A stretch of DNA of 64,000 nt from Saturnia japonica (GCA_033032175.1 CM065310.1:4774001-4838000); one strand, 5' to 3'; numbered from the stretch's first letter, positions 45,972 to 57,960 are shown. Notes: generated from the letters alone by a model not told the origin. A program made the numbers and translations.

Positions 45972-46153
45972 CTGTTATCATTTGACTGGCAGTGGTTAGT
46001 AGTTTCACACCGTTATCGGCGTCTTGTGTCTCCAATCGTACAGTGACGTTGAGTGGATCGAGAGTTTCATTCCCAGCTCTACCGTGAAGAGTTACCAATA
46101 CAGCTGTAGTTTTACCAGGAACCGCGACTTCTGGTGCCACCACTGAGAAACCA
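45972..46153 (-). CDS. Exon A of an alpha-2-macroglobulin/TEP-superfamily gene (MG1 start)
   Basis: This is an internal coding exon of 182 bp. The acceptor is tttgtccacag at 46154-46155 and the donor ACAG|gtaaag at 45970-45971. It has one base of a split codon, 60 codons, and one trailing G. The peptide begins GFSVVAPEVAVPGKTTAVLV, the 'Y-x-V-x-A-P-x-x-x-x-P-G' opening strand of MG1 in macroglobulins, TEPs and CD109. It continues LHGRAGNETLDPLNVTVRLE, with potential N-glycosylation sites at NET and NVT. In this family MG1 directly follows the signal peptide, so only a short upstream coding exon ending in phase 2 is expected. It lies on the same strand as exons C and D and in the right order, but the join to C needs a missing exon, so the link is inferred. 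Confidence 0.88.
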
Positions 46154-48820
46154 CTGTGGACAAACGAAAACATGTAAGTATTCATTCTGAATTCGACTAT
46201 TAATCGTGCAATTAACCCCTATTTTCAAAAACCGCTAACAATGCATATATTGTTTTATTCTATGAAAATTACCTTTTGAACAAAATTCCACTTGAGGTTT
46301 TTATAGTATGCGATGCATTGCTCTGATGGTAAGAACATGCACTGTTCTACAAAAATACTGCAAAAACAATGGTAGTCCATCACTGGTCTTAGCTGATACA
46401 CCAGCAAACATATATATCTCTTCATGTACGCTTTAAGGAAACAATGTTATAGGAAGAAGGGAACACACTGGCCGAGAGATGATTTTAATGCATAATGTAA
46501 CATTACGGCTAAAATGAACCATTAGGAACTAGTTAGGTTATGCTGAGGTGAAGGTTACCGTAAACCTGGGGCTCCGAAGGCCAGCTTCTGGTTATGTTAT
46601 AGAAAAGTTAAGAATAAATTTTGTTGCAGAATTTATTACTAATATTCTATAAATGTAATTTGGTGGAAAACTGCTCGAGTGGGCAACTCAGGACCGATTG
46701 ACCAAAATTAGGAGAACTGACCCCACCTTAAATAGAAAAGAGTTAGGAAGAAGAATATTCTATAAATGTATTACTTTTAAACTGTTTGCAGCATAAGATT
46801 GAATGAAAAATTTAAACGAAGGAATATTGAAAAAGTCCCTCTCCAAAGGCTGCAGTGCGACAAATCTATTGGTCACATCGGAATTATTGTATTTTTATAT
46901 TACGTATGCACCGAGTTTTGTTTGACGAAACTATTCGTGCTCGGATATGTTTGAATAAAGGATTCGATCAAACTTGTTTGTTTGGACTCAAACTGAGTTC
47001 CAGTTGGCCTGTTTCAAGAGTTTTGTGTACTGAATAGTTTTATTTTCATTGAAAAATCGTCTTCTTATTGAATCATGAATCGAAGCGACTATAAAGACAT
47101 TCATGTTTATTGAATTTAAATTGCCTACATACTTAATATGAGGTTAGCTTTTAAAATGTGTTCGTACAAAAAGTTATAGTTAAAGATAGTTAATTAATGA
47201 AAAAAAAAATATCGTCTTATTTTCAAAATGCTTTCGTACACAAGTATACAAGTTTCAAATAGCTACGAAGAGGACGTCAGTTACAATTGGAAACAGTGGA
47301 ATAAAATTTAAACTAGCGACATTTTAAAATTTTCCACTTATTATTTTAGACCTTGGCCACTATATGGAATACCATAATGTTATGATACAATATATAACGT
47401 GTCCTATATATAATTTTGTTAATATAAATAAGTAACATAATATTATATTATTTTAAAAAATACGATAGAAATGAATCCATTATATTTACCCTACAACTAT
47501 TCAGGGTATTTATATTAATGAGAACAATCAAACAAAATAAATTAACAAAAACTAAACATTAAGATTTCTATTTGGCTAATTAAAAAGTTCATATTTAACT
47601 AAAAGAGTAAACAGTACTAGTAAATAGAATATGTAAATAATAAAAAGATATTATTATTATTTATGTGTCTACAGATCCGTTATTACTAAAATATAAAATA
47701 TATTGGTTACCAGAAAATATACTCGGACGGATTTTTTTTATTTATTTTCTAGACGAATGGCTCTATAATGTCTTCATTTGATAAGGGTTAAAGTCGATGT
47801 GTCGTAAGCATACCCTTTTGAGAATTCCGCCATAAGAGACAGAGCTTATTTATTTTCTATCTTTTATTACAATTTGCTCCACAGTTTTGGTTTTTAATGT
47901 ACTTATATCGAAATGTATGTAGTTATTTTAGAATCACAGTTATTTATTTCTAATTGATCTGTGATTTTTAATTTAAGATTCTAGATGATTGCAACTTTGT
48001 ATTGTATAAACTCGGCTTTGTATTCAATAGACACATTTTAAATTTTCTAAATTTTATGTCGTAACTTGCTATCTCTGATATATTTTCAATTTATTACTGT
48101 ATTTGAATTTAATAAAATATAAAAATATTATATATCACTAAGTAATAACGTAGCTTCCGATATATACGTGAATGATAGTAATGTCTGGATATGACTCCAC
48201 TAGAATCTAATAATTATCTGTAAATACAATCTACACATAAAATAATAATAATAAGCTGGAGAGAGTTTCTGCCTGGCTCTTCTTGGTAACTGAGATGTCT
48301 TCTGAACCGCTAGTAGTATTTTTACGTTCATATGTAACTTCTTAAAGTCTAAAGTGAGTAAAGTATTTCCATTCTCCATACAATTAATGAAACTTACAAT
48401 CAAAGTCTTGTCATATTTTCTAGTTCTTTGACCGCTTTTAAATCTTATAATTATAATATTCACCAATCATTCAATATTATTATTAGCTTTTATCTGTTAA
48501 TCAATTTTGTTAATTTACTAAATGCATGCTCGAAAAATATTGCATGTTGTGCTCTCCTCTAACTAGTACATTATTGTAATAAGTTCGTTGAACTATATTA
48601 TGTAGGTATTCTGTTGGCGTGTCAAATAAATAATAATATAATAATTATTATTATGACCTTCCGAGTTAACAATATTCAAAGTAACGATACTGGGATTATG
48701 CTAGTAGTGGTATGAACTTCGTAATTAAACTTTGAATTGAAGCTACAAGAGCTAGAGTAGCCTAGTTGCTTTTGTCTTTAAATTGACCTATTAACATTTC
48801 ATAATCTAAATGTGCTTTGT
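46154..48820. other. Presumed upstream intron, nothing identified
   Basis: No signal-peptide exon was found. 46360-46700 is GC-richer but shows no supported frame. The plus-strand frame at 46855-47037 has no recognisable domain. 47160-48480 is strongly AT-rich. Confidence 0.35.
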
Positions 48821-48825
48821 ACATA

Positions 48826-48916
48826 CCATCACGCCTGTATTCCCCGATGGGTTAGGCAGAGGTGTACTAATGTACACCTACAGTTCGCCGAGTATGTTTT
48901 AAGGTCCCATGTAATA
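48826..48916 (-). mobile_element. SINE family A, 5'-truncated
   Basis: The 3' third only: 'catcacgcctgtattccccg', 'gggttaggcagaggtgtact' and 'aggtcccatgtaataggg', then unrelated sequence. Truncation at the 5' side is usual for LINE-mobilised copies. Confidence 0.8.
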
Positions 48917-48996
48917 GGGCCATGTTAGTTGATAGGTGTGTGATATATGGCAGCATGAATTTAATAGCTTTAGGCCATTGTGGTTTTATTAAAACA

Positions 48997-49250
48997 ATAG
49001 CTGATCCTCGCAACTTCGTCTGCGGCACATAATGGAAGCTCTCAAAAGGAATAAATTTTCCCGTTTTTGAAACATTTTTCATTAAAGCTCCGCTCCTATT
49101 AGTTATAGCGTTATGTTATATAGCCTATAACCTTCATCGATAAATGGGCTATCTAATATTAAAATAATTGTTCCATTCGAACCAGTACTTCATGAGATTA
49201 GCGCGTCACAAAAACAAACAAACTCTTCAGCTTTATAATATTAGTATACA
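48997..49250 (-). mobile_element. Helitron-like family D
   Basis: 'atagctgatcctcgcaactt', 'cgtctgcggcacataa', 'ttaaagctccgctcctatta', 'cataacctataaccttcat'-like block and 'actcttcagctttataatat' then 'tagtata'. The uninterrupted counterpart of 19119-19722. Confidence 0.7.
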
Positions 49251-49374
49251 TATTTTAAGATTATGAATATGTTAATAGGTCAATTTATAAAAATAAACCA
49301 GATAGGCCACTCTGGTTCTCGTAACTTCAATTATTGTAACTGTATTAAATTGTCTGTCAAGTTGCCTGTTTATT

Positions 49375-49485
49375 TGAGCTCACCGCTTTGTATCAAAGTG
49401 TTACTTACTACGGTCGGCTTCGCAAAGCTACAGCTCTCGCGAGTCGCGACACATTATCACTCAATGTCTTTTAAAACGAAATACT
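49375..49485. other. GC-rich patch, unassigned
   Basis: Contains 'ctctcgcgagtcgcgacac' with overlapping CGCGAG/CGCGAC palindromes and, on the minus strand, a donor-like GTA|gtaagt at about 49410. No coding frame with a start. It could be an untranslated first exon or promoter patch, or a repeat remnant. Confidence 0.2.
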
Positions 49486-50045
49486 TTTCGTCGAATTGAA
49501 AAATTGAAGAAGAATAAAAGGTATATATAATTAACAGTATCCTGTGGTCCAGCTATAAAGCTACAAATCCAGTTGAATTCCAAAATAGATTTTTATGAAA
49601 CTTATGCTATTATGAATCATAGAAAAGTATAATGTCTAACATAACTCTACGTCAATTTTTGAATGGCACTTATTATATTAAACAAATGAACTACGGCATT
49701 TTTATGAGAACAACTAGGTTTGTTTCTGAACCCCTTCTAAGTCCGGTGATGTAATAAATAAATCTTATTTCTATAAGAAAACTCGACTCGATACACCCTC
49801 CCGCCCGATGAAACCAGAAAATGCGAGACCTTGTACATATTTCCAACAAGCTCGCATAACAAAAGGCTTGAAAATGGACATTTGCCAAAGTCGACAAGGC
49901 TCAATCGATACGAATCGTTACGATAAGATGTTTGATAAATTTTATCCAGTTTATAGATGATTGAACCTTTAGAGTAAGCTGTTATAAATAATTTCTACGT
50001 CCGTTAATCTATACAACTATTTATGGGGTAAAGTTTATTTATATA

Positions 50046-50498
50046 CTAGCTATGCCTGTGGCTTCGCTCACGTGGACTAAAGAATGCCCGCGCGAATTTT
50101 GCTCCCGACTATTTTAAAGACAAAAATGCTTATTGTGGGTCTTCCTTAGCAGATAGATGTATACTCTCCCGAACTTTTTTGTAGGTCTTTTTAATTCCTA
50201 TGATTATGTAGTAGGTACTATAATATGCTTTAACTCTTATGGTTTACTCAGCATAAGCCATTTAAGTGCCCAAATTGATTCACCTTGATCAGGCTTTTTT
50301 TATTTGTGCGGAACCCTAGTTCTTTTTCTGAAATAAAAGTAGCCTAATTTACTCCCTATATTATCAGTTATCTATCAGTAAAAGTCCCGTCAAAATCCTA
50401 GGCCTTTTTGTTATAGGTATCGTATATTATTTCATTTGCATTTAGTAAAAAACTGTTGACATTACAAACAGACACTTCAATTTTATTAATTGTATAGA
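50046..50498 (-). mobile_element. Helitron-like family C
   Basis: Opens CTAGCTATGCCTGTGGCTTC and closes 'cacttcaattttattaattg' then TATAGA. Same interior blocks as 28361-28894 and 53863-54369; part of the middle ('ccaaccgttt...') is deleted. Confidence 0.75.
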
Positions 50499-51555
50499 TT
50501 TGTAGGATGTAATCTCTAGAAACACTTAGCTGATTGTAAAAATTCTTTATCTATCGAAAGTTACACTATCCCTCAGTACTATCGAAATTATAATTTTTTG
50601 ATAAATAATTTTATAAAAATAAAATAAATAAATAACTTTGATTTTTAGTTTATAAATTACTACCAGTTTTTTACGTATATTTCAATACATATAAAAATTT
50701 AATTAAAAAATGAGTAAGTAGTAGGTGCCTCAGAACGAGATATATTTTATAGAGAAATTATTAAGTTGTGAGTCTAAGTTGTCATCCTTGGATTTTTTAC
50801 GTATAACAAATCAATATCCTTTATTTCGTGTTTTATGGTAGTTTATTTACAATATATTTTATATACATCGTCTTGTTATACACACCTGATATTCCGTAGT
50901 TATATAGTTTTGACTTCTAACTTCTATCTATGAGTTTATGTGCTGTTAGTAATGTACTTAGGAATTTTGTACGTTTTAGAATGTCTTTTGATTAAAGTTA
51001 CTTCTTTTTTATGTTAGGGTAAGGATTACATAACTTATAACGTTTTCGTGTGACTATTCACTTGTGAGTTACTAAGTTTATCTATTGAATATAAATGTAC
51101 CTTATATACTGACGTGTTGGACACAATAAAGAGATTATATACTATGTGTTTTATTTGCAAGGTAAATATTTCTTAATTTGAAGACTATTCCAAGTCTTCT
51201 TATGTAAATGGTCTTATCTAAAATTTCATGATTACGTAACCTGATGAGTCATAGTTTTTGGTGGCATTATTATTATTATTATTATGTGTATTTAAGACTT
51301 GTAATAGCTAAATATTAGTTCTAAATATATATACTTAGAATAATATAACTTACTTACAATACATCATATAATCGATGTGTCTATATAGTTTAAGTATAGT
51401 TGCGAATTGTTCGACGACACTGTTCGAAAATTCAGTAGGTATAGAATTGAACTATTATCTGTGATTCTTGTGGCGGCTTGCCTGAAATGTATATAGTCCA
51501 TTAGAAAGTTAAGAGTGTTACACATCTACTAGACGTCACATGAAGCAACATTTTT
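50499..51555. other. AT-rich stretch, only (TTA)n
   Basis: A TTA/ATT microsatellite lies at about 51266-51284. Nothing else was recognised. Confidence 0.4.
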
Positions 51556-51559
51556 TATA

Positions 51560-51901
51560 TCTATAAATATTATAAAACAAAGTCATCCGCCGCGTCTGTC
51601 TGTTTGAACGCGATAAACTCAAAATCTACTAAATGGATTTTTGTACGGTTTCCATCAATGGACGAAGTGATTGATGAGAAAAATTTAGGTGTATGATTCA
51701 TTAGGGTTTTGTATAATTTGGCTGAAATATGACGATAATTGTTGAAGATATCTGAAAAAATCACGCCGACTGGGAGCTTTACTGGCGTGCACCGCGTAAA
51801 CCAATAAAGATAAATCATAGTTATGTTACTATTATGTATTACACGACAAAAAAAAGGCATATATGCTCCACTGCCTGTGCGAAGCTGGGGTGGGTTTCTA
51901 T
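51560..51901 (+). mobile_element. Helitron-like element, TC start, decayed CTAG end
   Basis: Starts TCTATAAATATTATAAAACA after an A, then 'gccgcgtctgtctgtttgaa' and 'cgcgataaactcaaaatcta', a frequent lepidopteran Helitron 5' region. The end 'gtgcgaagctggggtgggtt' plus tCTAT is one base from CTAG. The overlapping open frames are accidental. Confidence 0.65.
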
Positions 51902-52760
51902 TAATATATAATTTTATCGGTATAATCAAAGTGATTCAATATTTTCAATTGATTCCACATAGGTACACAGTGAAACCAGTTCAGTTCAGTAATTTAACAG
52001 TAATACATAAAATGAAGCACCATCATAAACTGACCAAATCACGAAATGCAGCTATATTTGAAACACTCCTATACATTTTAAGTCTCGGCAGTGGAAACCC
52101 GAGAAAGTGGTCGTCGTGCGTGACTCCATTCTCGGGCTACTCAACCCGGGTCGAACAGGCCCCGGCTACAAATAAATAGAAACGGTAACGGTCTATACGT
52201 GATATCTGAATAAGGATTTTTTTTTCTGTCAGCGATATCTAATGCGGGGGTGTTATGTTTATGTGCTTCGAGGGTTGAATCTGGTCGAGTCACGGTGTTT
52301 TTTGAGTGTTCGATTGGGAGTCTTTCTGTCGAAAGAAATGTGGATTTTATTTGTTTATAGAAGTTTATGAAGCTTATATTAATTTAGTCGTAGTATATAT
52401 TAAATTATTTCTATAAATACTTCGCCTAAAGTTTAGCTTCAGATGATAGTAGAAATCTTTTCCTTATGTTTCTATTAAAAATGTTTTTTTTTTTAACGCC
52501 AGATAATCAAAATAACTAACCTTTAGGTATTCCGATAGCCTGCACTTCGAACATTATTAAGCTCGCAACCACACTTACTTATTATATACGAAGCTAGTAT
52601 GAAAATTTCATCAAAACCGCTCCATCCTTTTTGGAATTCATAGAGAGCATACTGACAAACCTCAATTTTTATATATATAAGAAAATTATGAGAAAGAATA
52701 ATAGACTCAACCCTACCAGCACGAATACCTTACAACAAAAAATAAGTTCAGTTAATGGGT
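51902..52760. other. Mixed stretch, one GC-rich patch
   Basis: 52083-52180 is GC-rich ('cggcagtggaaacccgagaa', 'tctcgggctactcaacccgg') and looks like retroelement untranslated sequence, but I found no partner in the window. Confidence 0.3.
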
Positions 52761-52764
52761 GTAC

Positions 52765-52945
52765 TAGTAATGGATGTGCGAATATTCGAATTTATGGATT
52801 ATTAGTCGATATATAAAACCGAGTATTTCGATTCGGAAGTCGAATCGAATATTGGAATAATTTGAACTATTGAAACAATTTAAACTATTCGGATAATTCG
52901 AATCAAATTCCATTATTCGAATCGAATACTGTTCGCACGCCCCTA
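52765..52945. mobile_element. hAT-like MITE rich in TTCGAAT repeats
   Basis: Tips TAGTAATGGATGTGCGAATA and (reversed) TAGGGGCGTGCGAACAGTAT. The inside is a chain of 'attcgaat', 'gattcg' and 'aactattcgg' palindromic blocks. 181 bp, non-coding. Confidence 0.6.
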
Positions 52946-53686
52946 TAAGTGTGAAGGATTTTTTTTTTCTAACGCAGGTGACACATGTTACGATCTACCA
53001 GAGAGGTTTACGTCGACCATACGTCGTATCGTGTATGCCCATGCACAAATTCACGGTACGGAGTCGCTGAATAAAATTGATTTTCGGCTTAGCGCCCGTC
53101 GTCTCCGCAGAATGAAAAAAACTGCATAGGTCTATTCCAAAACACGTTCCGGTCTGCTTGCGCAGGCATACTCAAATGGATATATCGTAGCGTGTGTGGT
53201 CGGCGTAAGACTTTATTATAGAAATTGATATACCTTACAGTTTTAAAGAAATTTTTAACTTTAGCCATAAAATGTTCGCCAAATTGTACGAACAAAACAA
53301 TGTTTTAATTATACTGTGTTATACATAACTCAGTAATACAAGAAGTTTTTAATGATAATATAAAAAAATACAAAACGAATCATAACTCACATTCTCTTCG
53401 ACTTATCTCTAAAGGACACGGTATTGCTAACGTAAGCCCTTGAAATATATCCTCCCCTTTACCGATTTAATATCATATCCTTTCCTTTCGTACGTACGTT
53501 GCGTTATTAGAAACGTATCGTGAGTCTTACAATAAGTAACATGGATGAACACGTGGCGCCATCTGGCGTCGTACCCAGAGTATTTGTTGATTGGAGTTAT
53601 TGATAGTATCTACGATAACAAAAGATTGAATCAGACTAATGCTTTTATGTAATAATTTAATTCACATTATCAATTTATTTAAGAAT
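52946..53686. other. Unassigned stretch
   Basis: 52960-53215 contains GC-richer blocks ('gtttacgtcgaccatacgtc', 'gcccgtcgtctccgcagaat') that look like decayed mobile DNA; 'acaaattcacggtacgg' matches SINE H. No supported exon. Confidence 0.3.
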
Positions 53687-53687
53687 A

Positions 53688-53862
53688 CTCGACTTTTAGA
53701 AAATTTGACCAGCGAGTTTTTGATTATTATTGTCTCATTTACATTTGCAATGCGAAAGTAAACAATCAATATTATATCACTTGCTGTCACTTTTCACCGA
53801 GTGTCAATTTCAATGTCTCGCAGTATTATTTAATTTAATGTATTTGTGAAATATATTATATA
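53688..53862 (-). mobile_element. Helitron-like family E, truncated
   Basis: The 3' part of family E reversed ('aatttgaccagcgagttttt', 'cttgctgtcacttttcaccg', 'agtgtcaatttcaatgtc'), ending where the family C element begins. Confidence 0.6.
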
Positions 53863-54369
53863 CTAGCTGTGCCCGTGGCTTCGCTCACGTGGATACAGAA
53901 TGTCCGCACGAATCTTCCTCTCCCGCTCCCGGCTATTTTAAAGACAAAAATGCTTATTGTGGGTGTTCTTTAGAAGACAGACATGTACTCTTGCGAACTT
54001 TTTTGTAGGTTTTTTAATGTCTACAATTATTTAGTACATTAATTTACTATATCTCTTATGGTTTACTCAGCATAAGCTATTTAAGCGCCCAAATTGGTTC
54101 ACCTTGATCAGTTTTTTTTTATTTGTGCGGAACCCTAATTCTTTTTCCTAAATAAAAGTAGCCTAAGTTACTTCCTATAAAATCAGCTATCTACCAGTGA
54201 AAGTCTCTTTAACATCGGTCCAACCGTTTTGGAGATTACCCGGAACAAACAGAAAGACAGACAGACAAAAATTTTAAAATGGGTATTTAAAGGTAAAGTA
54301 AGGTAATTTAGTAAAAAGCTGTTATTTTGATATTACAAACAGACACTTCAATCTTATTAATTGTATAGA
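53863..54369 (-). mobile_element. Helitron-like family C
   Basis: Opens CTAGCTGTGCCCGTGGCTTC and closes 'cacttcaatcttattaattg' then TATAGA. The best-preserved copy of the reversed orientation, with 'ggtccaaccgttttggagat' and 'gacagacagacaaaa'. Confidence 0.8.
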
Positions 54370-54437
54370 TAATAATGACATGAAAGTTTGTATTCGAGTG
54401 CCAATAGTTTTTTATGTAACATATTTTTTAATACAAC

Positions 54438-54500
54438 AAAGGTGGCAAACAAGCACACAGCCCGCCTGTTTTTAAGCGGCTACCATAACCTATGAAAATA
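54438..54500 (+). mobile_element. SINE family B fragment
   Basis: 'aggtggcaaacaagcacaca', 'gcccgcctgtttttaagcgg' and 'ctaccataacctatg'; only the first 60 bp of the element remain. Confidence 0.7.
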
Positions 54501-55496
54501 TTGATAGTATACGGTATTATTTTTATTAAATTTCATATTTTAATTATTTAGAATAAAGTTGCAATAAGTCTCTAACCGTTTATATGCGTAAATTATTAAA
54601 TAAAAATAAATTATTAAAACTAAAGGGGACATAAATGGGTCTTGGATTTGTAGCTTTTAGGTCACTAGGCTTAAGCGGAACAGGGGAGAAGAGGCTGCAG
54701 CAGTAGTCAGGTACGTAATGTAGGAACCCCGGCCGTTTTATTTAAATATTTTACTTTAGTAATATATGGAACTTCGGTTTCCAGTTAAAAAATCCTAATT
54801 TAACCTACTCCTAATTATATGTAAATAGGAATGTATATAATATGATACAATGAAAAGTGATAGTATATAGTCAATGTAAATAAAAAATAAAGAAAGATAA
54901 ATACATTAAATCATTACATATATGATATTTTAAAATGAATAGCTTTAAAACTGTGGTTATCTTTATGTATTAAATCAACAAAATTATATATTTTAACTAG
55001 TCGAACGAATGGAATCGCTTTTAATTTTTAAAATATTGAATTACTGATCTTAAAATTTTCCAGTACTTGAAATTTACAGTTTTTGAAAAACTTCCAGTAC
55101 ATCTTCGTAAATAATATTTTTAGTTTAGGCATCCATAGTTAGAGATTCTCGGTGATGCTCTGTTTTCGTCGTGTAGTCAACTCACCCTCGGGACCCGATA
55201 CTCCACACCGCCTCACTAATACTTGGTTCTCACTTAGAGTACCTACTTTCTGATCTACACTTTGTATGGTATTTGCTACGCTCCAAAGTTTTAGAGTATG
55301 ATTTTAATTCCTCAATAATTAAGCTATATACTGTAAGTAATTCCAAAGTTAAGCGCGTTCCAATAAAAAAAAAGCAAACTCTTGAGGTTTATGATATTAA
55401 TACAGATTTAATTCGTGTTGAATATAATATATCTAACAATTTATAGGAAAAGATAACTCGTATAACATTTTTTGTACTAGTTTGGATTTGGATATA
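54501..55496. other. Mostly AT-rich stretch, nothing identified
   Basis: 55135-55260 is GC-richer. On the minus strand it offers an acceptor-like '...caagtattag' and donor-like GAGG|gtgagt only about 30 bp apart, too little to call an exon. Confidence 0.3.
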
Positions 55497-55499
55497 CTA

Positions 55500-56610
55500 A
55501 GGCCTACTGGCCACGTAACCGCAAGTCATACGCATGACATCGCTTGCATGTAGCTTGCTTGCATCTTGCGTAGAAAGAGGCAGAACTGTGTCCACGGTGG
55601 GACATCGTCGCATTTGCGTATTGTTATGCAACTTGTGCAGCAGCCTGTCGCTGCTCAAGCGTACTGCAACACGTAAACACGTCTTTGTGAAAGGTCCAAC
55701 AATAGAGAGTAGTGTTTCGTACGTATTTTTAGTCATTCGGTAGCATTATTGAAAATAAGAACCATCTTCTGATAGCTCTCTCGCCGCAACAAATAATCTA
55801 CGATTAATGTTTCTTTTAATATATGTATGAAGCCAATACAATCTACGTCTTCATCGTCGTAAGATAGCATTTTCGCATTGAAATAAAGAACGTGCTTCCG
55901 CGATGGACTTGATAGGAATGAACCGTTTTCGTCCGTTTTGTAGCTTGCATGACGATTGCATGTCGATTGCGTGGACATATCTAAGATGCAAATTACGCCT
56001 GTCGTCATTTATAGTTTGCACGCATTCATCAAATGACGCCTCAGTGGATTTTTTTTTTTTGATCTGACTACTCTGTTAGCCTTAGGGGCCCTATCCAAAA
56101 ACAGAGCCGCTGCGGCTTTTACAGCTTCACCGTACTTGGGGGCGAGCTCTTAGGGCACTCAGCTGCGAAAGTTTTGGACGACTCGCACGAGGGTGCCAGA
56201 GTGGCCGAACCTCGGCTCGGGCGGTAGTTGCGAATGCGAAAAGGTCGCGATCTAGCTAATTTCCTACTCCTACAAATTCGAGCTAAGTAACATATACTCA
56301 TATGCATGTTCCCCTCCTCCCGGGAGGAAGGAGGGAAACATGTGAATATGTATTTAGTAATCGGAATGGTTTTTCTACACTAACTTGAGCATGAGACTAA
56401 CTAGCGCAAAAAAAGAAAAAAAAGGTCCCTTACAGAATCCATTTACCTGTGTGTTGTGCCCGTGTGTATGTTCATACGTGTGTAATATTGTATGTAGGTA
56501 GCTAAGTGTTGCACGTATAGTGTCACTTGTATCGCGCGGTCGGCTGCCTGACCCAAGAACTTCACACCGAGGAACCGACCGCCTCAGTGGACAGTATTCA
56601 GCATTTTTAT
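55500..56610 (-). pseudogene. PIF/Harbinger-type transposon relic, internally deleted and interrupted
   Basis: On the minus strand one open frame (56008-55736) and a second, in another frame (to about 55600), give a transposase N-terminal region containing YRMTKNTYETLLSIVGP. This matches the 'F-R-M-x-x-x-T-F-x-x-L-L' region upstream of the Harbinger DDE domain. The catalytic DDE part is missing. The tips CTACTGGCCACG (left) and ATACTGTCCACT (right, reversed) agree at 9 of 12 positions. The right tip is split by the retroposon at 56049-56579. Dead, non-autonomous copy. Confidence 0.65.
56049..56579 (-). mobile_element. Retroposon, family K, longest copy, nested in the Harbinger relic
   Basis: A poly-T tract, then the reverse of the family K 3' end ('gttagccttaggggccctat', 'ccgctgcggcttttacagct'), followed by about 430 bp not present in the other copies. 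It is flanked by the 12-bp duplication CGCCTCAGTGGA (56037-56048 and 56580-56591). It contains a near-palindrome centred on CCCGGG at 56319-56324. Confidence 0.85.
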
Positions 56611-56647
56611 ACTATTTGGACTCATAGTTTAACTTCTAAGTCCGTAC

Positions 56648-56710
56648 CTGTTTTTAGCACATGAATAATTCATCACGACGTAATGAGCCGCTGGCAAGTA
56701 TTCAGTCACA
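56648..56710 (-). CDS. Possible small coding exon upstream of the macroglobulin-like gene
   Basis: The minus strand has an acceptor-like ttttctgtacag ending at 56711, a 63-bp open stretch (VTEYLPAAHYVVMNYSCAKN plus AG) and a donor AACAG|gtacgg at 56646-56647. It ends in phase 2, which is the phase exon A needs; splicing would create Ser followed by GFSVV. A longer version starts at 56723 (ctatag acceptor). The peptide is not a signal sequence and has no match I can name. The region borders a Harbinger relic, so it may be transposon sequence instead. Confidence 0.2.
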
Positions 56711-56829
56711 CTGTACAGAAAATCTATAGAAGAAACTGAGCGAAGACTCGACCCTAATGATTTTAGGGAAAAAAGTGTCGGAAAACGTTTCCAAGGCGGG
56801 TGTTGTTTTCTTTTCAAATGTGACCTGAA

Positions 56830-57960
56830 TTACAATTACTATTACTTTGCCGCTGTGAAGGTTTTATGTTAGTTTAGCTTTTGTAAGGGTACGGACAAAA
56901 TCACAGTGTCGGTTCATGACGTAGGTGGCGAATTCTAACGATGAGAAAATTTGTATTCTGTCATCGCCCTCTTGATGGCGGTACTGTGAGAAAATTTCTT
57001 AGGTTTCAAGTCTCCTTGTGAGGTTTTTAAAATAATTCGAATGTTTAACGTCTAAAGGGATATAATATAAGGTAAGGGTATATATATGTAAGTCAAATAA
57101 AAATTATCTATACAGCAACTACAGTTAAAAACATCACAAAAAAGAAAGATTAACCCGTTCGAGTTTCCCACTGGCCCTTCTCAGTGACTGGGATGTTTTT
57201 CGAACCGGTGATAGTGTTTCGACATTTAAAAGTGTCTTCTTAGGGCTTAGAACTATAATTTTTTTATTATTAATTTAAAATTAACATAAACGTGCACGAA
57301 TTTTGAAAATTTTACTTGAACTAAAAGATCTGATAAATTTAAGATTGAATAAAAGATATTTCGCTCTTGTAACTAAGTAATTACTAAGAGGGGGGGGGAA
57401 ATAATATGTATACTAGAATAATTAGTAATATCAACTTTGTATGTAGATAATTTATTCTTTAGAGAAAAGATAATTTGCGGTAAAAAATAGTGTTTGTTTC
57501 CATTATCAATCTAATATCTTCGTTTTTATACAATACTAAATATCCTAGTACGCAGTTGTTAATTTCGTCTAGTGATTTTATTTATTGCGAATAGTCTAAA
57601 AAATTTGGATTTACGTATGTATACATATACAGAATTATATAAAAATCGTTTGATAATTAATATTATTTTAAGATTTCTAAAATTATTATTGAACATTCTT
57701 AAAGTCTTTAAGTTATGGGTGAATATACATCCAGTATACACAATTTTCATAAAAATTAGATAAATAGCTAAATTAAGTAAATGATTAAATAACTAAAAAC
57801 GGCTTAATCAATTTTTAGCATGGGTAATATATATCTCTTGGTTTTTAACTGAGATAGTCTTTAATAATAATTGTCATTATGAATCGGAACTAATTACAGC
57901 GTAACAAACGTGTGCGGAGTCGCTTTAAATATTTGTGTGATATAACTTTCATTTTTATTA
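56830..57960. other. AT-rich stretch, nothing identified
   Basis: A run of nine or more G lies near 57390. Both-strand frames at 57559-57763 are AT-driven. Confidence 0.35.

Noticed and set aside
49691..49897. Minus-strand frames near 49.8 kb as a possible first coding exon
   Set aside because: The start-like frame is not a convincing signal peptide and its donor-like site is in the wrong phase for exon A.
51570..52179. Open frames of 119 and 118 residues on opposite strands
   Set aside because: They lie mostly over a non-coding Helitron-like element and its flank; no domain, no splice sites.
55135..55260. Minus-strand acceptor and donor-like sites as a signal-peptide exon
   Set aside because: Only about 30 bp apart, no start codon, no hydrophobic run.
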